From: Muribaculaceae bacterium
GTDB taxonomy: Bacteria > Bacteroidota > Bacteroidia > Bacteroidales > Muribaculaceae
Direction: 5' to 3'
DNA: 5,506 bases
NCBI GenBank assembly: GCA_029057255.1
Contig: JAICZO010000105.1
Span: 1 to 5,506, forward strand
Every line of letters begins with the position of its first letter. The stretch's first letter is position 1. Of this stretch, positions 1 to 5,506 are shown in pieces. The notes beneath the pieces were generated by a model that worked only from the letters and a program-made list of their open reading frames with translations, was not told the origin of the DNA and searched no databases. A program made the translations under genes and the position numbers.

Positions 1-1302
1 CGAGAGGACGCCGTCGCATGTGCCGCGGTTGAGCCAGCGGCGCACCGAAGCCACGCTCCAGTAGTCGAAAATCGTGGTGCGTCCGTCGTGGCCGCTGAAG
101 CCTTCGGCGTCGGCGCCCGGCTCGCCAAGCTCCTGGCCGAAGTAAATCATCATCGGGCCGGTGGATATCATGGTGCTGACTACCAGCGAGGGCACGACAC
201 GGGCTGCGTCGCCGGCATAGAAGGGCGAGGCGAAGCGCTGCTCATCGTGGTTCTCGAGGAAGTTGAGCATATTGGGGACGATGCCGTCGACGGTCTGCCA
301 GCAGCTTGTGAGGACGGCCGCGGAGTGGTTTCTTGTCTCGACGGCGCGGAGCGAGTCATAGAGGTTGACCTTATCGTAGAGATAGTCGAAGCCTCCGTAC
401 TCGATGAACTGACGGTAAAGCTGAACGTCGTATATCTCGGCGATGAACACTATCTCGGGATAGTGCTGCTTGACCTGAGGTATGGCCCAGTGCCAGAACT
501 CGATAGGCACCATGTGCGCCATGTCGCAGCGGAAACCGTCGATGCCTTTTGCCGCCCAGTAGCGGAGTATGTGCAGCATCTTGAACCATGTGTCGGGCAC
601 AGGGTCGAAGTGGCGCGAGCCGTCGCCGTAGTCGATACCGTAGTTGAGCTTGACGGTCTCGTACCAGTCATTGATGCCGGGGAAGGCCGTAAAGCAGTCG
701 TTGCCCGACGCCTTGGACGGGAACTCCACATATGCGTCGGCACCGTGTCCGAGGTCGACGCCGGGAGAGAACTGCTGGCGGGTGATGTAGTAGAAGTTGT
801 TGTTGGGCGCGAAGAACATGTCGTGGTTGTCATGCGCGCCGAAGTCTTCAATCCCGGCAGGCTTGGCATCGGAGCGGTACTGACGGGCCACATGGTTGGG
901 CACGAAGTCGATGATGACCTTCAGCCCGGCCTCGTGAGTGCGAGCCACAAGCGCCTCGAACTCCTGCATGCGGCGGGGCACATCGACGGCGATGTCGGGG
1001 TCGATGTCGTAGTAGTCGCTGATGGCATAGGGGCTGCCGGCCTTGCCCTTGACGATGTGAGGGTTGTCGCGGGGTATGCCGTAGGCGGTATAGTCAGCGT
1101 CATGCGCATGCTCGATGACTCCGGTATACCATACGTGTGTGGCACCGAGGTCGCGTATCGAACCGAGGATTACGGGTGTTATGTCGTTGAGCTTGCCGGC
1201 ACCGTTCTGCCCTATTGTGCCCCCCACGGTGGGTGTGTCGCAATAGTTGGTGAACAGACGCGGGATGAGCTGATATATGATCGGTTTTTCGTTTTTCATC
1301 AT
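1..1302 (-). CDS. GH13 alpha-amylase family glycosyl hydrolase, 3' end missing (runs off left edge)
   Basis: This is a retaining alpha-glucan hydrolase or transglycosylase of family GH13, probably acting on starch- or glycogen-derived alpha-1,4-glucans. The first 434 codons are visible; the rest of the barrel and the usual C-terminal beta-sandwich lie outside the window. All four classical GH13 regions are present: region I DFVPNH (D132-H137), region II GFRCDMAH with nucleophile D260, region III FIAEIYD with acid/base E289, and region IV ENHDEQ with transition-state stabiliser D353. The catalytic triad is therefore intact. The N-terminus (MMKNEKPIIYQLIPRLF) enters the first barrel strand directly with no signal peptide or lipobox, so I infer a cytoplasmic enzyme rather than a SusG-type surface amylase. 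Two adjacent ATGs (1302 and 1299) could start it. The first overlaps the stop of the upstream patatin gene as ATGA, implying translational coupling. The family is certain from the motifs; exact substrate and linkage are not. Confidence 0.93.
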   Translation of the reverse strand, partial: MMKNEKPIIYQLIPRLFTNYCDTPTVGGTIGQNGAGKLNDITPVILGSIRDLGATHVWYTGVIEHAHDADYTAYGIPRDNPHIVKGKAGSPYAISDYYDIDPDIAVDVPRRMQEFEALVARTHEAGLKVIIDFVPNHVARQYRSDAKPAGIEDFGAHDNHDMFFAPNNNFYYITRQQFSPGVDLGHGADAYVEFPSKASGNDCFTAFPGINDWYETVKLNYGIDYGDGSRHFDPVPDTWFKMLHILRYWAAKGIDGFRCDMAHMVPIEFWHWAIPQVKQHYPEIVFIAEIYDVQLYRQFIEYGGFDYLYDKVNLYDSLRAVETRNHSAAVLTSCWQTVDGIVPNMLNFLENHDEQRFASPFYAGDAARVVPSLVVSTMISTGPMMIYFGQELGEPGADAEGFSGHDGRTTIFDYWSVASVRRWLNRGTCDGVLS

Positions 1303-2141
1303 TTCTGGTCGGTTTTCCACAGGCCGGCGTCTCTGAGAGCACGGCGGGTGTGCATGTATCCGCTTAGGAATACTTTCTTTATGTTTTTAAGGTCAAAGAC
1401 GGCATAGTTGGCAATCTCGGGAGTCTGCACCGAGACGTCACACAATGCCATGTCGGCGGCCTGATTGGCCTTCGCCATGAGATTGTATGTGCGCATAGCC
1501 ACATCCATTATTGATTTGTATCTCCGCTCGGGGCGCAGAGGGCTTACATTCACACCGATGAGAATGTCGCATTTGTCTCTGAGCATCCATGCGGGATGGT
1601 TGCGCAGCACTCCTCCGTCGACATAGCTGACGCCGTCGATTACGACCGGCTTGAAGATGATGGGAATAGAGCATGACGCTTCCATGCGCGGACCGATGTC
1701 GCCCTGCGAGAATGCCACGGGGCAGCCGTTGTCGAGGTCGGTAGCGCCAAGGAAAGTGGGGATATTGAGGTCTTCGAAGCGCCTCTTGTCGCCGAGAGCA
1801 CGGAGAACAAACTCGCGGAAGCGGTCGATGCGGAAAAGACCGCCGTGACCGAAGCTCAGCTCCGCGAAGTCACGGAATCCGGTGCGGGCGAATATATCGA
1901 CCATGCGCAGAGGCCGTATGCCTGCCGCGTACATCACGGCGATGACAGAGCCTGCGCTGACACCTGCTATGGCGTCGGGCTTCAGGCCCGCCTCCTCGAT
2001 GGCCATCAGAGCGCCGGCGTGGGCGAAGCCCCTGGCACCGCCGCCGCTTAGAGCCACTCCGAGCCTGTAGGGACGGGGGCTGCGATCCACATCTGATGAC
2101 GCGGTTGCCTTGATGGGCTTGGTGTTGTCTTCGGCTGACAT
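1299..2141 (-). CDS. Patatin-like phospholipase (RssA-like), 280 aa
   Basis: This is a serine acyl hydrolase of the patatin family, expected to cleave acyl chains from phospholipids or related lipids with a Ser-Asp dyad. Numbering from the ATG at 2141: the oxyanion-hole loop SGGGARGFAHAG lies near residues 32-43, the nucleophile elbow GVSAG carries S62, and YVDGG carries the dyad aspartate D175, so the active site looks complete. There is no signal peptide, transmembrane segment or outer-membrane barrel domain, which fits a short cytosolic or membrane-associated RssA-type protein rather than a secreted PlpD type. The frame can be extended upstream to a TTG at 2168, but that codon falls inside the predicted -7 promoter element. 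The ATG at 2141 is therefore preferred. The stop overlaps the start of the downstream GH13 gene by four bases, and this is the first gene of that pair. The physiological substrate cannot be told from the sequence. Confidence 0.93.
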   Translation of the reverse strand: MSAEDNTKPIKATASSDVDRSPRPYRLGVALSGGGARGFAHAGALMAIEEAGLKPDAIAGVSAGSVIAVMYAAGIRPLRMVDIFARTGFRDFAELSFGHGGLFRIDRFREFVLRALGDKRRFEDLNIPTFLGATDLDNGCPVAFSQGDIGPRMEASCSIPIIFKPVVIDGVSYVDGGVLRNHPAWMLRDKCDILIGVNVSPLRPERRYKSIMDVAMRTYNLMAKANQAADMALCDVSVQTPEIANYAVFDLKNIKKVFLSGYMHTRRALRDAGLWKTDQK

Positions 2142-2165
2142 CGGGCTACGGTGTTTATCTGAGTG

Positions 2166-2197
2166 CAAAATTAGTCAGAAAAAACCGATTGTTCAAT
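2166..2197 (-). promoter_or_regulatory. Bacteroidetes-type promoter for the patatin-GH13 operon
   Basis: Read on the minus strand there is TAATTTTG (2173-2166), a perfect match to the Bacteroidetes -7 consensus TAnnTTTG. It is preceded after 20 bases by ATTG (2197-2194), matching the -33 TTG core at a normal spacing. Transcription would begin a few bases downstream, near 2155-2162, leaving a short leader of roughly 15-20 bases before the patatin ATG at 2141. The surrounding sequence is AT-rich compared with the flanking genes. The match is by eye and no start site has been mapped. Confidence 0.7.
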
Positions 2198-2249
2198 TTT
2201 TTGGCTATGATTTTATCAACGTCACGCGCTTTTTAATGGTGAAATGTTG

Positions 2250-2257
2250 TATCTTTG
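2250..2257 (+). promoter_or_regulatory. Bacteroidetes-type -7 element for the YihY-family/ridA operon
   Basis: TATCTTTG matches TAnnTTTG exactly and lies 23 bases before the ATG at 2281, so the leader would be about 15-20 bases. No clear TTG is found at the usual -33 distance; only a T-run at about 2230-2234 lies nearby, so the upstream element is weak. It diverges from the patatin promoter, with about 50 bases between the two -7 elements' upstream sides, so the two operons share one short AT-rich control region. No inverted repeat suggesting a shared operator was obvious. Confidence 0.6.
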
Positions 2258-2280
2258 TCGCGGTCTAAGTGAACTATTCT

Positions 2281-3654
2281 ATGAAAAAATCTTCAGACAA
2301 GCCCGGAGTCTCGCGCTTTTCGCACCTGACAGCGAAGGCTATCGACACATGGAACTATCTCAACACCGGCATCTGGAGCGACCCGCGCCGCAACTGGTGG
2401 CTCAACGTGCTGCGCACCCTCAACCTGTCGGTCAAGTCGGCACTCAACCGCGACATACAGACGCAGGCGTGCGCCATGACCTACCGCACCATGCTCGCCG
2501 TAGTGCCCACCCTCGCGCTGCTGCTTGCCATAGGCCGCGGCTTCAACATCCAGTCGGTGCTTCAGCAGGAACTCTTCAGACTCTTCCCGGCACAGCGCAC
2601 GGCCATCTCCTACGCCATCGGCTTTGTGGACTCGTATCTGCAGCAGATGTCCGAGGGCATCTTCCTGGGCGTAGGCATAGTGTTCCTGCTCTGGACCCTT
2701 ATCTCGCTGTTGGGCAACGTCGAGGACACCTTCAACTTCATCTGGGGGCAGAAAAGCGGGCGCAGCCTGTGGCGCAAAATCAGCGACTATACGGCCATGA
2801 TGCTCATCCTGCCGGTGCTGATGCTCTGCGCCAGCGGCATCTCTCTGCTGCTTAGCTCGACGCTCAACGCCATCTTCGGATTCACGTTCATGACGCCTGT
2901 CATATCGCTCATCCTCGAGGCCGTCCAATGCCTGATGACATTCCTCTTTTTCACCGCGGCATACATGCTGATACCCAATACCGACGTCAAGTTTGTCAAC
3001 GCCTTCATATCGGGCGTCATCGCGGGCATCGGCTTCCTTGTGCTGCAGTGGCTCTTCGTGACAGGTACACTGTACGTGACCAAATACAACGCCATCTACG
3101 GCTCCTTCGCCTTCCTCCCGCTCATGCTTCTGTGGATGCAGCTCGTATGGGTGATAACGCTCGCGGGCGCGGTCATCTGCTATTCGTCGCAGAACGTCTT
3201 CGCGTTCAGCCTCGACCGCGAAGTCAGCAGCATCTCCAAGCGCTACAAGGCTATGGTGACGGTGGCGATAGCATCGGTCATCACACGGCGTTTTCTCGAC
3301 GAGCGCGACCCCGCCACGGCGCACGACCTCATGGACCACTACGAGCTGCCGGCCCGCCTCGTCACCGACATAACGGACCGCCTCGTGGCAGCCGGAGTTG
3401 TCAACAGGGTGCTGATGCCCGGGCAGAAAGAAATCTATGGCTTCCAGCTCGCGTTGGACCCCTCGACACTGACCGTCGGCTCGCTCGCGGCACGCCTCTT
3501 CGACATGGGCACGTCCGACTTCATCGCCGACTTCGACTCCAACTTCCCGACAGTGAGCGCCACCGTAAAGGAACTCGAAAGCAATTTCCGCGCATCGGCC
3601 GACCGACAGCTGCTCTCCGACATCAAGATACCAAAGTTAAACACATCTAAATAA
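2281..3654 (+). CDS. YihY/BrkB-family (UPF0761) inner-membrane protein with C-terminal cytoplasmic domain, 457 aa
   Basis: This is a polytopic inner-membrane protein of the YihY/virulence factor BrkB family. The family's biochemical role is unknown, and old 'ribonuclease BN' labels for it are a misannotation. Family landmarks appear in order: the first membrane segment after AMTYRTMLAVVP (about residues 66-88), LLWTLISLLGNVEDTFNFIWG (136-156), the YMLIPNTDVKF loop (228-238), and YNAIYGSFAFLPLMLLWMQ (269-287). About six hydrophobic helices can be placed, near 70-88, 126-145, 170-193, 206-231, 240-262 and 276-301. A soluble tail of about 155 residues follows, making the protein much longer than the roughly 290-residue E. 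coli YihY; its 340-385 part looks like a small helical, winged-helix-like fold. The ATG at 2281 is preferred over an in-frame GTG at 2269 because it encodes a lysine-rich MKKSSDK start and leaves room for a leader. ridA follows after 10 bases, suggesting co-transcription. Confidence 0.9.
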   Translation: MKKSSDKPGVSRFSHLTAKAIDTWNYLNTGIWSDPRRNWWLNVLRTLNLSVKSALNRDIQTQACAMTYRTMLAVVPTLALLLAIGRGFNIQSVLQQELFRLFPAQRTAISYAIGFVDSYLQQMSEGIFLGVGIVFLLWTLISLLGNVEDTFNFIWGQKSGRSLWRKISDYTAMMLILPVLMLCASGISLLLSSTLNAIFGFTFMTPVISLILEAVQCLMTFLFFTAAYMLIPNTDVKFVNAFISGVIAGIGFLVLQWLFVTGTLYVTKYNAIYGSFAFLPLMLLWMQLVWVITLAGAVICYSSQNVFAFSLDREVSSISKRYKAMVTVAIASVITRRFLDERDPATAHDLMDHYELPARLVTDITDRLVAAGVVNRVLMPGQKEIYGFQLALDPSTLTVGSLAARLFDMGTSDFIADFDSNFPTVSATVKELESNFRASADRQLLSDIKIPKLNTSK

Positions 3655-3664
3655 AAAAATCCTT

Positions 3665-4039
3665 ATGAAGAAAGTAATTGCAACCACCGCTGCCCCCGGC
3701 GCCATCGGCCCCTACAGCCAGGCCATCGACACCGGCTCTTTCGTGTATGCTTCAGGCCAGATTCCCGTTGACCCCGCAACAGGCATCATCCCCGAGGGCA
3801 TCACAGCTCAGACCGAGCAGTCGCTTGCAAACGTATGCGCCATCCTTGACGCCGCCGGCCTCTCGGTCGACAACGTTGTCAAGACCACTGTCTTCCTGTC
3901 AGACATGGCCAACTTCGGCGCTATGAACGAAGTGTATGGCCGCGTATTCTCCGAGCCCTACCCCGCTCGCTCTGCCGTCGCAGTGCGCGAGCTCCCCAAG
4001 GGTGTACTCGTCGAGATCGAGGTCATCGCTCTCCGCTAA
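3665..4039 (+). CDS. ridA: RidA family reactive enamine/imine deaminase (YjgF/YER057c/UK114), 124 aa
   Basis: RidA hydrolyses reactive enamine/imine intermediates, such as 2-aminoacrylate released by PLP-dependent serine/threonine dehydratases, and so protects PLP enzymes in the cytoplasm. The whole 124-residue protein is the single chorismate-mutase-like domain, forming a trimer in known members. Visible signatures are GAIGPYSQA (13-20, with Y17), the YASGQIP strand (28-34), the PARSAVAV strand with the substrate-binding arginine R102 (equivalent to R105 of E. coli RidA), and VEIEVIA with E117 (equivalent to E120). Those residues define the active RidA subfamily, so deaminase activity is likely. 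It begins 10 bases after the YihY-family stop, behind an A-rich leader with no strong Shine-Dalgarno, and is probably the second gene of that operon. A strong hairpin terminator follows it. Confidence 0.96.
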   Translation: MKKVIATTAAPGAIGPYSQAIDTGSFVYASGQIPVDPATGIIPEGITAQTEQSLANVCAILDAAGLSVDNVVKTTVFLSDMANFGAMNEVYGRVFSEPYPARSAVAVRELPKGVLVEIEVIALR

Positions 4040-4056
4040 GCGGTCGATGCTTTGAA

Positions 4057-4100
4057 CGAAAAAAACGGACGGTTCCCGCTGGAGCCGTCCGTTTTTTTCG
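4057..4100. terminator. Bidirectional intrinsic terminator between converging ridA and murI
   Basis: A nearly perfect inverted repeat has 20-base arms and a four-base CGCT loop (4077-4080). Each arm has a 7-base A or T run (4059-4065 and 4092-4098) outside a GC-rich CGGACGG core, and the only mismatch is a T:G wobble. On either strand it reads as a GC stem followed by a U-tract, so it can end ridA transcripts (stop at 4039) and murI transcripts (stop at 4116). Its location between two convergent stop codons supports this. Confidence 0.92.
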
Positions 4101-4115
4101 GTTCTGTAAATCGTC

Positions 4116-4982
4116 CTATATATCATTGAGGTGGCGCACCCGCTGCGGCTCCACCGGCTCGCCCATGAAGACAGCCGCTAAGCGCGAGAATTTCTCAGGC
4201 TCCTCGGTGGTGAGATAGCGTGTCGCCCCACCTCGCGTGACGAGGGCGTCCATCTCGGGGTGGCGCCTCAGATAGTCGAGCAGCGACGCCGCCACAATCT
4301 CGCCCTGCTGTATGATGCTCACTCCCTGCGGCGTATAGAGGCGTATCTTGTCGATTAGCAGCGGGTAGTGGGTGCAGCCGAGGATGAGGGTGTCGATGTC
4401 GGGCGACTTGGCCATCAGCGTGGCTATGTCACGGCGCACGAAATAGTCGGCGCCGTCGCCGTCGGCCTCAAGATTCTCCACCAGCGGGCACCACATGGGG
4501 CAGGCCTGCGAGTAGAGGCTCAGATGCGGATGAAGCTTGGCCAGCTCCATGTCGTAGGACTGCGAGGCTATGGTGCCGGGAGTGCCGACAAGCCCCACCG
4601 CACCGGTATGCGTCAGTCCGGCGACGGCTTCGGCAGTCGGACGTATCACGCCGAGCACGCGTCGTGCCGGGTCGATGCCGGGCAGATGACGCTGCTGGAT
4701 GGTGCGGAGCGCCTTTGCCGAGGCGGTGTTGCAGGCTATGATGATGAGCTGGCAGCCGCGCGCAAAGAGATGTCGCACGGCCTCGAGCGTAAAGGCATGT
4801 ATGAGGTCGAACGACCTGTTGCCGTAGGGCGCCCGCGCGTTGTCGCCGAGGTAGATATAGTCGGCGTCGGGCAGAGCGCGACGCAGCTCGCGCAGTATGG
4901 TCAGACCGCCGTAGCCGGAGTCAAACACTCCTATCGGGCCTGGTATGCCTTTTGTAGCCTGTATTGCCTGGTCGATTGTCAT
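4116..4982 (-). CDS. murI: Glutamate racemase, 288 aa
   Basis: MurI interconverts L- and D-glutamate without a cofactor, supplying D-glutamate for MurD in cytoplasmic peptidoglycan precursor synthesis. Numbering from the ATG at 4982: the N-terminal motif VFDSGYGGLT (about 19-28) carries catalytic-site D21 and S22; YLGDNARAPYG lies near 44-54; ACNTAS carries the first catalytic cysteine C84; GCTHYPLL carries the second cysteine C203 with H205. Both acid/base cysteines of the two-base mechanism are present, and the length is normal for the Asp/Glu racemase family. The frame extends to a TTG at 5015, but that codon lies within a terminator-like hairpin, so the ATG at 4982 is chosen. It lies 93 bases downstream of pgi on the same strand. 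No Bacteroidetes -7 motif is visible in the gap, so expression may depend on read-through from pgi or on an unrecognised promoter. Confidence 0.96.
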   Translation of the reverse strand: MTIDQAIQATKGIPGPIGVFDSGYGGLTILRELRRALPDADYIYLGDNARAPYGNRSFDLIHAFTLEAVRHLFARGCQLIIIACNTASAKALRTIQQRHLPGIDPARRVLGVIRPTAEAVAGLTHTGAVGLVGTPGTIASQSYDMELAKLHPHLSLYSQACPMWCPLVENLEADGDGADYFVRRDIATLMAKSPDIDTLILGCTHYPLLIDKIRLYTPQGVSIIQQGEIVAASLLDYLRRHPEMDALVTRGGATRYLTTEEPEKFSRLAAVFMGEPVEPQRVRHLNDI

Positions 4983-5001
4983 CGTCGGATGGGGAAAAAG
5001 G

Positions 5002-5042
5002 AAGGCACCGGCCAAGTGCCGCTGTCGGGCCGCCGGTGCCTT
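5002..5042 (-). terminator. Intrinsic terminator-like hairpin after pgi, upstream of murI
   Basis: On the minus strand the arms AAGGCACCGGC (5042-5032) and GCCGGTGCCTT (5012-5002) pair perfectly over 11 bases. The 19-base loop can itself form a small GCC/GGC stem. The descending strand is followed by CC and then a run of five T (4999-4995), giving a TTCCTTTTT tract that is imperfect but terminator-like. It lies 34 bases beyond the pgi stop and 19 bases before the murI ATG. It could end pgi transcription, only partly attenuate it, or protect the 3' end of a processed pgi mRNA. Confidence 0.65.
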
Positions 5043-5075
5043 TGGTGTGATTATATCTCTTTAAGTCAGATTAAA

Positions 5076-5506
5076 TCAGAGTTTTGCCTTGATAGCCTTG
5101 GTGGCTTCTTCGTAACCGGGCTTCTCGAGGAGGGCAAACATGTTGCGCTTGTAGTCCTCAACGCCGGGCTGGTTGAAGGGGTTCACACCGAGGATATAGC
5201 CGCTGATGCCGCATGCAGCCTCGAAGAAGTAGATGAGCTGGCCGAGGCAGAAGGGGCAGAGGCCGGGGATGGTGATGCGCATGTTGGGCACACCGCCGTC
5301 GATGTGAGCGATGCGAGTGCCGAGCTCGGCCATCTTGTTGACTTCGTCGATGCGCTTGCCTGCGATGTAGTTGAGGCCGTCAAGGTTGTCGGCGTCGGTG
5401 GGGATTTTGAGCTCGCGGTCAGAGTTCTCGACAGAGATTACAGTCTCGAAGATGATGCGCTCGCCATCCTGAATCCACTGGCCCATCGAGTGGAGGTCGG
5501 TAGTGT
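5076..5506 (-). CDS. pgi: Glucose-6-phosphate isomerase, C-terminal part (5' end beyond right edge)
   Basis: Phosphoglucose isomerase interconverts glucose-6-phosphate and fructose-6-phosphate in glycolysis and gluconeogenesis in the cytoplasm. Only the last 142 codons are inside the window. They open with [14 protein letters not shown], a typical PGI segment of the second SIS domain, and continue to [19 protein letters not shown] near the C-terminus. This last motif carries the conserved C-terminal lysine (in VEDYK), corresponding to the active-site lysine of PGI; the glutamate and histidine catalytic residues further upstream are outside the window. The frame is open to the right edge, so the ATG at 5486 (MGQW) is internal and not the start. 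The gene ends in a normal PGI C-terminus (AIKAKL), followed by a hairpin and murI on the same strand. Confidence 0.95.
   Translation of the reverse strand, partial: TTDLHSMGQWIQDGERIIFETVISVENSDRELKIPTDADNLDGLNYIAGKRIDEVNKMAELGTRIAHIDGGVPNMRITIPGLCPFCLGQLIYFFEAACGISGYILGVNPFNQPGVEDYKRNMFALLEKPGYEEATKAIKAKL

Noticed and set aside
88..1407. A 439-codon plus-strand open frame opposite the GH13 gene and the end of the patatin gene.
   Set aside because: It is antisense to a gene with a complete set of GH13 catalytic motifs. Its protein is a repetitive V/E/D/A-rich composition with no known domain, as expected from the reverse complement of a GC-rich coding sequence.
2244..2855. Plus-strand frames at 2244-2855 and 2928-3650 overlapping the YihY-family gene in another frame, which could suggest a frameshifted or overlapping gene.
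   Set aside because: The YihY frame is continuous with all family landmarks; the others are R/H/A-rich out-of-frame shadows.
2293..3339. A 348-codon minus-strand open frame opposite the YihY-family gene.
   Set aside because: Its composition (rich in H, R, E, D) is the mirror image of a hydrophobic membrane protein gene. It has no promoter, no domain, and overlaps a well-supported gene completely.
5051..5058. A TATAAT-like hexamer on the minus strand before the pgi-murI hairpin, as a possible murI promoter.
   Set aside because: Bacteroidetes primary sigma factor uses TAnnTTTG rather than TATAAT, there is no matching -33 element, and AT-rich spacers often contain it by chance.
5061..5080. Imperfect tandem 10-mer TTAAGTCAGA/TTAAATCAGA overlapping the pgi stop codon.
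   Set aside because: Only two copies with one mismatch; too short to call a repeat element, frameshift or binding site.
5076..5486. A separate 136-residue protein beginning at the ATG at 5486.
   Set aside because: The frame stays open upstream to the window edge and the upstream residues (TTDLHS) are a conserved PGI segment, so this Met is internal to pgi.
1..5506. Defence system, phage, mobile element, CRISPR array, tRNA or riboswitch.
   Set aside because: No transposase, integrase, direct-repeat array, tRNA-like sequence or long structured leader was seen. All coding space is taken by recognisable chromosomal families, and the intergenic gaps are short and explained by promoters and terminators.

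Overview
The window looks like chromosomal DNA of a fairly GC-rich member of the Bacteroidales, possibly Muribaculaceae or a relative; the family is an inference. The evidence is two good matches to the Bacteroidetes -7 promoter element TAnnTTTG, the lack of clear Shine-Dalgarno sequences, A-rich leaders before start codons, and protein sequences typical of that order. Six protein genes and four regulatory signals can be supported. Both edges cut through a gene.

Left block (1-2141, minus strand): a patatin-like phospholipase gene is followed by a GH13 alpha-amylase-like gene whose 3' end lies beyond position 1. The two overlap by four bases (ATGA) and so are probably one translationally coupled operon. 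It is driven by a promoter at about 2166-2197. Position 2141 is the likely patatin start, because the longer reading frame begins with a TTG inside that promoter.

Middle block (2250-4039, plus strand): transcribed divergently from the left block. A YihY/BrkB-family inner-membrane protein gene is followed after 10 bases by ridA, the enamine/imine deaminase. The block ends at a symmetrical hairpin terminator (4057-4100) that can serve both converging transcripts.

Right block (4116-5506, minus strand): the 3' part of pgi (glucose-6-phosphate isomerase) enters from the right edge. It is followed by murI (glutamate racemase). The gap between them holds a terminator-like hairpin (5002-5042) and no recognisable Bacteroidetes promoter.

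The genes cover central sugar metabolism (pgi), intracellular alpha-glucan use (GH13), cell-wall precursor supply (murI), metabolite damage control (ridA), lipid hydrolysis (patatin) and an inner-membrane protein of unknown role. I see no mobile element, CRISPR array, RNA gene, phage or defence module, and no convincing new system. The items worth a second look are the patatin/amylase coupling, the start-site corrections, the cytoplasmic tail of the YihY protein, and the hairpin between pgi and murI.
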